A DNA stretch of 64,000 nucleotides from Bos javanicus (Eukaryota; Chordata; Mammalia; Artiodactyla; Bovidae): contig NC_083883.1 in the NCBI RefSeq assembly GCF_032452875.1, forward strand, positions 54,062,698 to 54,126,697, in the 5' to 3' direction. Below are positions 44,516 through 55,700 of the stretch, in pieces (within the stretch, counting starts at the first letter, position 1; each line of letters begins with the position of its first letter). Under the pieces are notes generated by a model, which saw only the letters and a list, made by a program, of their open reading frames with translations, was not told where the DNA came from and searched no databases. A program made the position numbers and the translations under genes.

Positions 44516-45040
44516 CAGTTCAGTCGCTCAGTCATGCCTGACTCTTTGTGACCCCATGGACTGCAGCCATGGCTTCCCTGTCCATCACCAACTCCCAGAG
44601 CTTCCTCAGAAAACTCATGTCTACCGAGTCAGTGATGCCATACAACTATCTCATTCTGTCGTCCCCCTATCCTCCTGCCTTCAATCTTTCCCAGCATCGG
44701 GGTCTTTTCAAATGAGTCAGTTCTTTGCATCAGGTGGCCACAGTACTGGAGCTTCAGCTTTAGCATCAGTCCTTCCAATGAATATTCAGCGTTGATTTCC
44801 TTTAGGATTGACTGGTTTGATCTCCTTGCAGTCCAGGGGATTCTCATGAGTCTTCTCCAACATCACAGTTCAAAAGCATCAATTCTTTGGCGCTCAGCCT
44901 TCTTTATGGTCCAACTCTCACATCTATGCATGACTACTGGGAAAAAACATAGCTTGACTATACAGAACTTGTCAGCAAAGTGATATCTTTGCTTTTCAAT
45001 ACATTGTCTAGGTCTGTCATAGCTTGTCTTCCAGGGAGCA
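44516..45040 (-). mobile_element. BovB LINE 3' portion, antisense
   Basis: CAGTTCAGTCGCTCAGTC to CATAGCTTGTCTTCCAGGGA. Includes the 3' end of the ORF in degraded form. TSD not clear. Confidence 0.92.
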
Positions 45041-45806
45041 AGCTTCTTCAGGGAGCTTACATTGCAACAAGAGACTGACTGTGAATAAGTAATACACTGT
45101 AAGGAGTTCTTTGAATCAAAGTATAGAAAGCAGGAATGGGAGGCATGTCCACCTGCAAATACAGATTGGAAACATCCTTTGGTTTCACAGTGATAATTTT
45201 TTATTTCCTACCATTATGGTGTACTTATGCATCTGTTCCCTTCCACAGTACCAAGAAATCCACAATGAGCATGAAGCTCACTTAATTTTTATTGCTTTTA
45301 AAATATTTATTTAATAAATCCATTTCAGATTTTCAGTTAGAGCTAGATGGTTGAACCCATGAATTTACCTCCTCACTCTCCCAGCATCCAACAAAATGAC
45401 ACTAAGTAAAAGTATTGTTTTTTAAAAAAAACCCAACAAATCCACAAGACAAAGGAAAAGGATGAAAGGTTACACAAACAAAATGCTAGCAGCTGAAAAC
45501 AGAAGGACAACAGCCCTGAAAAACCAGAACCCTCAGGCAGTGGAGGAGTAGGCTGAGAAGAACCTGGTTGGCAGCATCAGAGGGAAGTCAGGGCTGGGAA
45601 CAGAAAAACTAATTCAGAGTCTAGTCCCTCCTCCCCATGTGTACCTGGCCACGTGACTCCCCACACCACCCAGACTGAACACTGGAAATTTACTCTCTGA
45701 AAAAGATGATAGAGTGAGTCTCTAGACTTGGAGACACCAGGCCTAGTACAAGGCAGGGGTGCCTTATTAAAAAGAAGGGTACATTGGCTTACATATTGAA
45801 TGTTGA
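45041..45806. other. Mostly unassigned, possibly very old L1
   Basis: A-rich sequence at 45340-45780 may be an old L1M remnant, which I cannot confirm. No gene. Confidence 0.35.
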
Positions 45807-45822
45807 GATCCCCAACTTTATT

Positions 45823-46235
45823 TATTTTTTACATCTCCATGTCGTCTTTTTTTTTTTTTTTTGAGGATAATTGCTTTACAATATTGTGTGGTTTCCACCA
45901 TACATCAACATGAGTCAAGCAGAGTCTTTACCAGCTGAGCTACTATGGAAGCCCTGAATCAGCCACAGGTGTCCATATGTCCCCTCCCTCCTGAACGTCC
46001 CTTCCCATCTCCTTCCCCATCCCATCTGTCTAAGTTGTCACAGAGCACAGTGTTGAGCTCCCATGTCACACAGCAAATTCCCACCTTCTATCTATTTTAC
46101 ATATGATAAGATTTATGTGTCTGTGCCATTCTCCCAATTTGTCCCACCCTCTCCTTCCCCCTCTGGTCCACAAGCCATTTCTCTATGTCTGCATCTCTAC
46201 TACTGCCCTGCAAAGAGGTTCATCAGTACCATCAG
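45823..46235 (-). mobile_element. L1 3'UTR, antisense, third twin-primed L1
   Basis: T-rich tail, with T18 near 45847-45864, then L1 3'UTR signatures (GTTTCCACCATACATCAAC; CTATGTCTGCATCTCTACT) up to about 46235. TSD GATCCC(C/T)(A/G)ACTTTATT lies at 45807-45822 and 47208-47223. Confidence 0.87.
45918..45952 (-). mobile_element. Head-only tRNA-SINE fragment inside L1
   Basis: About 35 bases, AGAGTCTTTACCAGCTGAGC to TGGAAGCCC, which is only the tRNA head of a Bov-tA in antisense. L1 sequence is continuous on both sides, with TGAGTCA and TGAATCA as a possible TSD. Confidence 0.75.
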
Positions 46236-46770
46236 TTGATACCGCCACTATGGAGAACTGCATGGAGATTCCTTAAAAGAAAAACTAGGAACAGAACCGG
46301 AGAAGGCAATGGCACCCCACTCCAGTACTCTTGCCTGGAAAATCCCATGGATGGAGGAGCCTGGTAGGCTGTAGTCCATGGGGTCGCTAAGAGTTGGACA
46401 TGACTGAGTGACTTCCCTTTCACTTTTCACTTTCATGTATTGGAGAAGGAAATGGCAACCCACTCCAGTGTTCTTGCCTGGAGAATCCCAGGGACAGGGG
46501 AGCCTGGTGGGCTTCCGTCTATGGGGTCGTACAGAGTCGGACATGACTGAAGCGACTTAGCAACAGCAGCAGCAGGAACAGAACTACCATATGACCCAAC
46601 AATCCCACTACTGGGCATACACCCTGAGAACATCATAATTGAAAGAGATGCATGTACCCTAATGATCATTGCAGCATTGTTTACAATAGCCAGGACAAGG
46701 AAGCAACCTAGATGTCCATCAACAGATGAATTGATACAGAAATTGTGGTACATATACACAATGGAATATT
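46236..46770 (+). mobile_element. L1 ORF2 C-terminus, inverted 5' part
   Basis: Plus-strand ORF2 end with readable IIAALFTIARTRKQPRCPS and LWYIYTMEY. Split by BOV-A2 at 46298-46573 and by BovB at 46771-47188. A final piece continues at 47189-47207 (ATTAGTCAGTTATAAAAAGA). Confidence 0.87.
46298..46573 (+). mobile_element. BOV-A2 SINE inside L1, 11-bp TSD
   Basis: Full dimer. TSD AGGAACAGAAC perfect at 46287-46297 and 46574-46584. Confidence 0.95.
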
Positions 46771-47188
46771 CAGTTCAGTTCAGTTGCTCAGTCATGTCCG
46801 ACTCTTTACAACCCCATGAATCGCAGCACGCCAGGCCTCCCTGTCCATCACCAACTCCCGGAGCTCACTCAGACTCACATCCACCGAGGCAGTGATGCCA
46901 TCCAGCCATCTCATCCTCTGTCATCCCCTTCTCCTCCTGCCCCCAATCCCTCTCAGCATCAGAGTCTTTTCCAATGAGTCAACTCTTCGCATGAGGTGGC
47001 CAAAGTACTGGAGTTTCAGCTTTAGCATCATTCCTTCCAAAGAAATCCCAGGGCTGATCTCCTTCAGAATGGACTGGTTGGATCTCCTTGCAGTCCAAGG
47101 GACTCTCACGAGTCTTCTCCAACACCACAGTGCAAAAGCATCAATTCTTCGGCGCTCAGCCTTCTTCACAGTCCAACTCTCACATCCA
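46771..47188 (-). mobile_element. BovB LINE 3' end, antisense, younger type, inside L1
   Basis: Carries the younger BovB variants (TTCCTTCCAAAGAAATCCCA; CCCCCAATCCCTCTCAGC). It lies between the L1 words GGAATATT and ATTAGTCAG. Confidence 0.92.
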
Positions 47189-47269
47189 TATTAGTCAGTT
47201 ATAAAAAGATCCCTGACTTTATTCCCTAACACATCAGATGGGTTATTCCCATCTGATGAAGATAAGGGT

Positions 47270-47490
47270 GATGACATCATCTACTCAGTGTTCATTCTGT
47301 GCCAGGGACTGTTCTCAATGCTTGAGGTACAGTAACTCATTTAATCCTCACAATGCTATTATTAGGTAAAGGCGGATTCTACCAGTGTTCTCCATTTTAC
47401 ATATGAGGAAATTGAGGCACAGAGAGGTTAAATTACTTTTTCAAGATACACAGTAGGTGTTTGAATCAGGGTTTTAATCCAGGCCAGTAG
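47270..47490 (-). mobile_element. MIR SINE, antisense, well preserved
   Basis: CTGTGCCAGGGACTGTTCTC, AACTCATTTAATCCTCACAA and TGAGGCACAGAGAGGTTAAA. Confidence 0.85.
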
Positions 47491-48165
47491 CAGGAAGGAT
47501 GATTCTACCCAAAATATGAGACTGACAGTTGTTCTGGGAACTGAACCAGCTTAACAGACATGACCTGGAGATGCTGACATAACAGATTCACCAATGAAAC
47601 AACACAGATTTACCTTACAAAGAGACCCAGAGTTAGTAAGTGGTCCCTATGTGCTTAGAACTTCTTTTTTTTTTAATTTTTTAAAAATAGCTTAGAACTT
47701 CTAATGACACATTTAGTGTCTTCTCAGAAATATGAGCGGATCGCAAAGGATGGCCAGATATATGAGGAAAACCTGTGATGAGAAAGGAATGAAGAAAGGA
47801 AGAAGGAAAGAAGGATAGGAAGAGAGAGAGGAAGGGAGAAAAGAAAAAGAAAAATAAATGAAAAGGGAGGCAGGGAGGAAGAAAGAAGTTAGGAAGGAAA
47901 GTGAGGGAACAGAGATTTTGCAGGGTGATGAAAACGTTTTACAATTCCCACTAATATCCATACAGAGTATATTATTCTCAGATATTACAGGTGAAGGGAC
48001 TAGGAGGTATAAACTACCAAGTATAAAATATTAATAAGCAAGATACAAGGATGCAATGCACAAAACACAGAATAGAGCCAATATTTTATAACACCTTAAT
48101 ATGGAGTATAATCTCTAAAAATATTGAATCACTCTATCATATACCTGAAATTCATATCATACTGT
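47491..48165. other. Unassigned, with purine tract
   Basis: No gene. Contains the GGAA-rich tract listed separately. Confidence 0.4.
47785..47912. repeat. (GGAA/GAAA)-rich low-complexity tract
   Basis: About 130 bases of near-pure purine with GAAGGAAAGAAGGA-like words. Confidence 0.88.
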
Positions 48166-48174
48166 AAGTTGACT

Positions 48175-48400
48175 GTGTGTGTGTGTGCTCAGTTCCTCAG
48201 TTGTGTCCAACTCTTCGCAACCCCATGGATTGTAACCCAGCCAGGCTCCTCTGTCCATGGAATTTTCCAGGCAAAAATATTGGAACAGGTTGCCATTGCT
48301 TCTCCAGGGGATCTTCCCCACCCAGAGATAGAACCCAAGTTTCCTGCATCTCCTGAACTGGCAGGCAGATTCTTGACCACTAGCACGTCCTGGGAAGCCC
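48175..48400 (-). mobile_element. Bov-tA SINE, antisense
   Basis: A (GT)n run, then tip GCTCAGTTCCTCAGTTG, body, and head ending TGGGAAGCCC. TSD AAGT(T/C)(G/A)ACT at 48166-48174 and 48401-48409. Confidence 0.9.
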
Positions 48401-48410
48401 AAGTCAACTA

Positions 48411-48717
48411 TTAAGTGAAAGTCACTCAGTTGTGTCCAACTCTTTGTGACCCCATGAACTATACAGTCCATGGAATTCTCCAGGCCAGAATACTGGAGTG
48501 GGTAGCCTTTCCCTTCTTCAGGGGATCTTCCCAACCCAGGGATCAAACCCAGGTCTCCCACATTGCAGGCGGATTCTTTATCAGCTGAGCCACAAGAGAA
48601 GCCCAAGTATACTGGAGTGAGTAGCCTTTCCCTTCTCCAGCAGAGCTTTTTGACCCAGGAATCAAACCAGGGTCTTCTGCATTGCAGGCAGATTCTTTAC
48701 CAACTGAGCTACCAGGG
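48411..48717 (-). mobile_element. Bov-tA SINE with two tRNA heads, antisense
   Basis: Same two-headed order as 23862-24193: full body, head ending at about 48604, half body, second head ending TGAGCTACCAGGGA. Confidence 0.88.
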
Positions 48718-48720
48718 ATT

Positions 48721-49159
48721 TAAATTTAAAAAATAAAATAAAATTAGAAACTGTTCCCTCAAAAAGCCATGGGTAATTATTCCAGATCCTTAAGTTCTAA
48801 CAAGGAAGAGTCATCCTGTGCCTGCTGTGCTTTTAGAATTTGTATGGTCCAAGGACCTCCTTTAAAAACAAGAGTGTCTACAGCAGTTTTCCTATGTTTG
48901 TTCCATCCTTGTACGTGTGGGAGAAAGACAACTTGCTTCTTAAATCTACAGGTCTTTAAACTGTGAAGAATGATCCTAACAAAACTGTACCTAAGACATT
49001 ATAGCTGGGCCTGATTTAGATGACAGATTTCAGACTTTGAACTAATGCTAATAAGATGATATTTAGGCGGGGAGTGGGGGAGGGCTGGAGGGAGAGACTG
49101 TATTTTGTGCTTTCATCATTAAGTGCAGAAGGTGGACTAAGATAATCAGCCTCTAAAAT
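48721..49159. other. Stretch without recognised features
   Basis: Nothing recognised. Confidence 0.4.
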
Positions 49160-49640
49160 AGCACCCAGTGATTCACACTGGTATTCACACCCCTGTCAGA
49201 TCTTCCACACTAAACAGGCCTATTCTATCAACAGGATATTGTAGAAATGTGGAAGTTTGACTTCCAGAATGGGATTACAAAGACTTGTAGTTCCCACCTT
49301 GCTCTCTCTTTGATCACTCACTTTGTGGAAGCCAGCTGCCCGGATGGAAGGAGTCAAGCAACCTTAGGAAAAGGTCCTTGTGCTAAGAGACCAAGGTCTC
49401 CTGCTAAGAGCTAGGACAAACTTGCCAGCCATGTGAGTGTACCATCTTGGAAGCAGACCCTTCTGTTCCAGTCAAGCATCTAAGAACTCCAGGTAAGCCG
49501 GCCAAAAGTGTGACTGTGTCTTCAGGAGAGAAAGTATACCAGGCAAGATACTCCAGAATTCCTGCCCTATAAATATTGTGAGACAATAAAGATTTGTTAC
49601 CGATTTAAGCCACTCAGTTTGGATGGAATTTTTATATACT
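49160..49640 (+). mobile_element. MaLR-type LTR
   Basis: TGATTCACACTGGTATTCAC near the left, GTGGAAGCCAGCTGCC and CCATGTGAGTGTACCATCTT in the middle, then GTGAGACAATAAAGATTTG with an AATAAA signal at about 49587 and TTTAAGCCACTCAGTTT near the end. This is the normal order for a MaLR LTR. The subfamily is not assigned. Confidence 0.65.
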
Positions 49641-51200
49641 ATAATAGATAACTTATGCAATGATTTAAATTCTATTGGGGTCTGAAGTTTTGACTTTGCT
49701 CCAATAACCTGACAAAAACCCATCTTTTGTGCAATAGTACTCTCAAAGTCTTATGTTTCAGAAGCACTTAATTCTGCCTATTCTTTCTTCATCTTCTTCC
49801 AGAGTAAATAAGTAGGGCTCCATCCACCAGGGAAATGGTTTCAGCACTGGTGTGTTTGAAGGACAACTCATAACACAGCCACCAAGATTCTATCACACCA
49901 CATAGATAAGTCCTCTTATCAGCAAGGAATTATTTTCACTGATAGAACTGGGGAAAGATGGAGCTTTTTATTTGTCATCAGATGCAATCTTCTAAAAAAA
50001 AAAAAATTCTCATACAGAAAAAAAAATGCAGCTTCAAGAAATGGTAGCAGTTGAATAGTCACTCATCTACTCAGCATCATTTAGGAGGATTTATCCTCCC
50101 TGTGAACAGAAAGATAAAAACTGGAACCCCTGAATGAGTTCACAAATTCACTTACTTCCAGATCAGCAAGAGCTGTAAGGCAAAACCTTTATTAAAGGGC
50201 TTAAAAGAAATCGACAAAAACAGGAAACAAATTAATCAAATTCCCTTTCTTCAGGATGTTATTATACTTTTTTTTTGTCTTTCTACAACTAACTCTGTAT
50301 CATCTATCCCATGTGAACAACTCCTTCTAGCCTCCAAAAATAAAGTGTGCCATTAGAGAGCTCTTCAGCTTGAGACAGCCAAGGCAGCAGAAATGAGTTA
50401 CAGGTGGCCCCATCCTCAGGGTGGCCAAAGCCCTAAGAAGGTGACCCCAGCCTTCTTGAAACCCTGTCCACTTCTTCCAATTTTCTATAAAAATAAAATC
50501 ACTTCCTCTGCATTCCATGAGTTGGGGGGCGCTGATCCATAGAAATCACTGTTGATTTGTTCATCACACTAGAAGTTCTATGATGAGCGGGATCATATTT
50601 TGTGTGTGTGGTTGGTTGTTTTCCCCACATCCAAAGTGCCTAGCACAAGAGCTGGAGACTCAGTTAATGGTAGTTCAATTAATAGTTTAACTTCCTACAA
50701 GAGCAATATATGGAGTCAGCCAATTCCTGACAGGCAGGTATGAAAATACCAAGCTGAACACTTTCATTGCTTCTAGAGCAACGCACTGTTCCTAACCTTG
50801 AGAAAGGAATTGGAACAAGGAAAACAACTCAGAAATGAAACAATCAGAGACCTTTCTGGGCACTAAATCATACAGAACGTGTCCTGAAAAACAATTAACC
50901 TGTGTTTCAGAACTATTAATTGAGTGTCTTGCTGAGGATACTATTGAGACCATCAAAATTATCAATAGTTCATCTTGATCACTCATATTCCCTTAAAATT
51001 TATTTTTCCTCTGCAATAGAAGATAGAATTAGTAAATGAGATGAAACCCTATGATGCCATCAAAATTGATATTGTAGAAAAAGACTGCATGTCATGGGAA
51101 AATATGTTCAAAACAATGGGAAGAGCGTGACCTCAACATGCAGTTAAACTGAAATGAGGCCACAGTATCCATACAGTTTTGTAACACAGATAAATATATG
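49641..51200. other. Long stretch without recognised features
   Basis: About 1.55 kb. Poly(A) near 49994 and a T run near 50270. No repeat family or gene supported. Confidence 0.4.
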
Positions 51201-51204
51201 TATA

Positions 51205-51345
51205 GTTATATATGTGTGTGCTCAGTTGCTGAATCATGTCCATCTCTTTGTGGCCTCATGGACTGTAGCCCAACAGGCTCCTCTGCCCACTGAATTTTTC
51301 AGGCAAGAATACTGGAGTAGGGTGCCATTTCCTACTCCAGGGGAT
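51205..51345 (-). mobile_element. Bov-tA/BovA SINE, antisense, partial
   Basis: GTGTGCTCAGTTGCTGAATC to CATTTCCTACTCCAGGGGA. No tRNA head. Confidence 0.85.
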
Positions 51346-51450
51346 CTTAGTATATATATATATATAGTTATATATTCAAATATACTTATATATTCAAATA
51401 TATAGGAGTTATATAACCATAACTCATAAATACAAATATAACTCATTTAT
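51346..51450. repeat. AT-rich (TA)n microsatellite
   Basis: TATATA runs with recurring ATATTCAAATATA words. Part of it (51393-51425) is inversely related to 52783-52812. A 38-base antisense BovB tip follows at 51451-51488. Confidence 0.85.
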
Positions 51451-51556
51451 CAGTTCACTTCAGTTGCTTAGTCATGTCTGACTCTTTTGTTGAGTTTTAA
51501 GCAATATATTAATATATATGAGTTATATCTCTAATATATTAATAGTAATAATATAT

Positions 51557-52757
51557 ATGCTGTTGTTCAATCACTCAGTTGTGTCCGACTCTTTGCGACC
51601 CCATGGGCTGCAGTATGCCAGGCTTACCTGTCCCCTTCACCCTCTCCCAGAGCTTGCTCAAACTCACGTCCATTGAGTTGGTGATGCCATCCAACAATCT
51701 CATCCTCTGTCATAGCCTTCTCCTCCTGCCTTCAATCTATCCCAGCATCAGGGTCTTTCCTAATGAGTAGGTTCTTTGCATCAGGTGGTCAAAGTATTGG
51801 AACTTCAGCTTCAGTCCTTCCAATGAATATTCAGGGTTGATTTCCTTTAGGATTGACTGATTTGATCTCCTTGCAGTTCAAGGGACTCTCAAGAGTCTTC
51901 TCCAACACCACAGTTCAAAAGCATCAACTCTTTGGTGCTCAGCTTTCTTTATGGTCCAAATCTCACATCCATACATGACTATTTGAAAAACCGTAGCTTT
52001 GACTACAAGGACATTTGTTGGCAAAGTAATGTCTCTGCTTTTTAATATGCTGTCTAGATTGGTCATAACTTTTCTTTCAAGGAGCAAGCATCTTTTAATT
52101 CCATGGCTGCAGTTGCCATCTATAATGATTTTGGAGCTCCAAAAAATTAAAGTCAGTCACTGTTTCCATTGTTTTCCCTTCTATTTGCCATGAAGTGATG
52201 GGACCAGATGCAATGATCTTAGTCTTGTGAATGTTGAGTTTTAAGCCAGCTTTTTCACTTTCCACTTTCACTTTCAAGAGGCTCTTTAGTTCCTCTTGAC
52301 TTTCTGCCATAAAGGTGGTGTCATCTGCATATCTGAGGTTATTGATATTTCTCCCAGCAATCTTGAGTCTGGCTTGTGATTCATTCAGCCCTGCATTTTG
52401 CAAGATGTACTCTGCATATAAGTTAAATAAGCAGGGTGACAATATACAGCCTTGATGTACTCCTTTCCCAATTTGGAACCAGTCTGTTGTTCCATGTCTG
52501 GCTCTAGCTGTTGCTTCTTGACCTGTGTTCAGGTTTCTCAAGAGGCAGGTAAGGTGGTCTGATATTCCCATCTTTTTAGGAATTTTCCACAGTCTGCTGT
52601 GATCCACACAGTCAAAGACTTTAGATACTCCATGAAGCAGAAGTAGATGTTTTTCTGGAACTCTCTTGCTTTTTTGATGATCCAACGGATGCTGGCAATT
52701 TGATCTCTGGTTCCTCTGCCTTTTCTAAATTCAGCTTGAACATCTGAGAGTTCTATT
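51557..52757 (-). mobile_element. BovB LINE, antisense, left arm of an inverted pair
   Basis: Older-type BovB from tip TGTTGTTCAATCACTCAG through 3'UTR and RT to a truncation at AGCTTGAACATCTGAGAG. It lies head to head with the plus-strand BovB at 52834. Confidence 0.92.
52095..52685 (-). pseudogene. BovB reverse transcriptase fragment, motif A lost
   Basis: A 196-residue frame in the antisense BovB. HQGC is at residues 77-80 and catalytic YADD at 119-122. Motif A is damaged: the FIDYAKAFD-type block reads LHGVSKVFD, so its first catalytic aspartate is gone. The C-terminus runs out of frame after TDFNFLE. It cannot encode a working enzyme. Confidence 0.88.
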
Positions 52758-52832
52758 TACAACTATATATTTATAGTTATATATATAACTCATATATATT
52801 TGAATATATAACTATATATATTTGCTCAAACT
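52758..52832. repeat. AT-rich spacer between BovB arms
   Basis: About 75 bases of TA-rich sequence including CTCATATATATTTGAATATA. It resembles the AT-rich block at 51346-51450 in reverse. Confidence 0.85.
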
Positions 52833-52870
52833 ACCACACAATTGCACTCATCTCACATGCTAGTAAAGTA

Positions 52871-53485
52871 ATGCTCAAAATTCTCCAAGCCAGGCTTCAG
52901 CAATATGTGAACCGTGAACTTCCTGATGTTCAAGCTGGTTTTAGAAAAGGCAGAGGAACCAGAGATCAAATTGCCAACATCTGCTGGATCATGGAAAAAG
53001 CAAGAGAGTTCCAGAAAAACATCTATTTCTGCTTTGTTGACTATGCCAATGCCTTTGACTGTGTGGATCACAATCAACTGTGGAAAATTCTGAAAGAGAT
53101 GGGAATACCAGACCACCTGATCTGCCTCTTGAGAAATTTGTATGCAGGTCAGGAAGCAACAGTTAGAACTGGACATGGAACAACAGACTGGTTCCAAATA
53201 GGAAAAGGAGTACATCAAGGCTGTATATTGTCACCCTGCTTATTTAACTTATATGCAGAGTACATCATGGGAAACCCTGGACTGGAAGAAACAGAAGCTG
53301 GAATCAAGATTGCAGGGAGAAATATCGATAACCTCAGATATGCAGATGACACCACCCTTATGGCAGAAAGTGAAGAGGAACTCAAAAGCCTCTTGATGAA
53401 AGTGAAAGTGGAGAATGAAAAAGTTGGCTTAAAGCTCAACATTCAGAAAACAAAGATCATGGCATCCAGTCCCATCACTTCATAG
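52871..53485 (+). pseudogene. BovB reverse transcriptase fragment, catalytic motifs retained
   Basis: A 204-residue frame in the younger BovB. RT motif A is FVDYANAFD at residues 55-63 with both aspartates, HQGC is at 115-118, and YADD at 157-160. All palm catalytic residues are therefore present, but the endonuclease and N-terminal part are truncated. A TGG-to-TAG change after PITS ends the frame, and a lost T then shifts the continuation to 53530-53967. It cannot be a functional LINE protein by itself. Confidence 0.9.
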
Positions 53486-53529
53486 GAAATAGATGGAGAA
53501 ACAGTGGAAACAGTGTCAGACTTTATTTT

Positions 53530-53967
53530 TTGGGCTCCAAAATCACTGCAGATGGTAACTGCAGCCATGAAATTAAAAGATGCTTACTCCTTGGAAGGAA
53601 AGTTATGACCAACCTAGATAGCATATTCAAAAGCAGAGACATTACTTTGCCAACAAAGGTTCGTCTAGTCAAGGCTATGGCTTTTCCTGTGGTCACATGT
53701 GGATGTGAGAGTTGGACTGTGAAGAAGCCTGAGCACCGAAGAATTGATGCTTTTGAACTGTGGTGTTGGCGAAGACTCTTGAGAGTCCCTTGGACTGCAA
53801 GGAGATCCAACCAGTCCATTCTGAAGGAGATCAGCCCTGGGATTTCTTTGGAAGGAATGATGCTAAAGCTGAAACCCCAGTACTTTGGCCACCTCATGCG
53901 AAGAGTTGACTCATTGGAAAAGACTCTGATGCTGAGAGGGATTGGGAGCAGGAGGAGAAGGGGATGA
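53530..53967 (+). pseudogene. BovB ORF C-terminal portion, frameshifted
   Basis: A 145-residue continuation of the same ORF in another frame, with SKITADGNCSHEIKR, SRDITLPTKVRLVKAMAFPV and CGCESWTVKKPEHRRIDAFE. The shift arises at the T run near 53523. No independent start or function is implied. Confidence 0.88.
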
Positions 53968-54115
53968 CAGAGGATGAGATGGCTGGATGGCATCACCAAC
54001 TCGATGGACGTGAGTCTGAGTGAACTCCGGGAGTTGGTGATGGACAGGGAGGCCTGGCATGCTATGATTCATGGGGTCGCAAAGAGTCGGACACGACTCA
54101 GTGACTGAACTGAAC

Positions 54116-54914
54116 TGATATATAACTATATATTTAAATATATATATCAGTATCTGTATCTATAAGCATAAATATATACAGACATTATAGGATTTATCCG
54201 TACTTGGTGTTATTAACTCTGTACATCCGTCTTTGCTCTTTTTTAAACATTTCCCAAGTTGACTATACATTGGTTATACTATGAATTTAGATTACAGTTA
54301 TTTATCAATTGCATTAAAAATAAAAATGAAGCTAATGCCAGTAACTATTAGGATGAGTATAAGCTTTTCTACATCCGGTGATGTCTCCTTAGTTATCTTC
54401 AAGTGAGGTAAAAAAGCTGCTGTCACATTTCAGTGGTTTGAAGACTGGAAATGGGAACTTGGAATTACCTCTCTCCAGACATAGATTCCAATAATAGGTG
54501 CACGCTGGTCTGGTACTTGATACCATCTTTTCACAGGCCCAGCTGTATTAAAACACAAATGGATAGGCAAGAGTAGGAACTGTTTCTCAGGGGATAATTC
54601 AGAGGAAAATGCAAAAGCACAGATTTGAAAGCATAGATTTCATGGGCACAATGGAGTTGGAAGTTCAGAGGGCATATGGCTCTTTGTTCTAAGGCCAAGT
54701 GAAAGAGCATAGGTTTGGTTCACATAGTGATAACTCCTATTGTTTCTGGAAACCTTCTACCATAGAGGGGAACAAAATTGCCCCTGAGAAACAGTAAGCT
54801 GATACTAAGATTTCGGGTTGTATAAAGTTACACAAGTTACTTGGCACCAATTTTAAGCTAAGTGACTCACAGGAGTTAATGCCACGCAAATAATTAACAA
54901 ACAGAAGGGTAGGA
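54116..54914. other. AT-rich edge, then unassigned sequence
   Basis: TA-rich words to about 54180, then no recognised feature. Confidence 0.4.
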
Positions 54915-55130
54915 CTGTGGTACAGTAGAAATCACACAAAAGCGGTGTTTAGCCTGTTGTGCAACTTTCAGCAAATCCTCATTTTCTGTGATCCTGGGTT
55001 TCTGTAGCTGAAACATGTAGATGACAATACTAACAGGAAATATGGTGTCTTTATAAAGATGAGATGATGCTTGTGAAAATGCTTTGATAACCCATAAAGT
55101 GCTGGGGAAATAAACTATGTTGTTGCTGTT
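54915..55130 (+). mobile_element. MIR SINE, decayed
   Basis: TTTCAGCAAATCCTCATTTT, GTAGATGACAATACTAACAG and GATAACCCATAAAGTGCTG in MIR order. Confidence 0.5.
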
Positions 55131-55649
55131 ATGACTACAACTGCTGTTGGCATCATCATTTTCTGAATTAATAGAGAAATACTTTGTCCAGAAGATTTCA
55201 GACTGTTTTAAGAGTTTTCCTCTAATGGGCCTCTGAGTTGCTCTGAATGCAAACCACACAAAAGTGTACATCTCTGAAAACAATATATTTTCATTCCACG
55301 TTATAGTCTTAGTTCTTCAATTAGGCTTTAAAAGCATCATGGTATTTGATCAAGAGGACAGACTAATATTTATTTATCTCCCTGCCTTGCTTCTTAAAAT
55401 GATGGTAGGGAAATTAAATGAGCACAAATCCACACTCATGAAATGGAGGCTATCAGCAGCTTAGAGATGACAACAAACTTTTGCATGATATAAATCAGGT
55501 GATGTAGTGGTGACTAAAGAAGGGTGCTTCAGGAAATGTAGCATCAAGTAGACCAGGGAGTGGTGGCTAGGAAAATGAGAACACACTGGGCCAAAGCAGG
55601 AGCCCGTTTGCTCTGTGGATGCCTGGAAGGACTCGGGACTGGACAACAT
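55131..55649. other. Stretch without recognised features
   Basis: Nothing recognised. Confidence 0.4.
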
Positions 55650-55661
55650 CACAATGGAATG

Positions 55662-55699
55662 ATCACTTCTTGACCTTTTGGCTAAGATCAAGTATAGTA
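55662..55699 (+). pseudogene. U2 snRNA 5' fragment (first 38 nt)
   Basis: The sequence from ATCACTTCTTGACC through TTTTGGCTAAGATCAAG to TATAGTA matches nucleotides 1-38 of U2 snRNA. It has four transition differences, which I count by eye against the known U2 5' end. It starts exactly at U2 nucleotide 1 and stops just after the branchpoint-recognition region. It is immediately followed by a Bov-tA SINE head. It is a retropseudogene piece with no promoter elements or remaining U2 structure. Confidence 0.85.
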
Positions 55700-55700
55700 A

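Larger units (their letters stand above)
52834..54115 (+). mobile_element. BovB LINE, younger type, right arm of an inverted pair
   Basis: Plus-strand BovB from GCTCAAACTACCACACAATT through RT and 3'UTR to GTGACTGAACTGAACTGA. It carries the younger variants (CTGGGATTTCTTTGGAAGGA). It is one of the least decayed copies here. Confidence 0.93.

Noticed and set aside
52758..52832. Replication origin or promoter in the TA-rich spacer
   Set aside because: TA richness is explained by a microsatellite block. No factor-binding arrangement can be supported from sequence.
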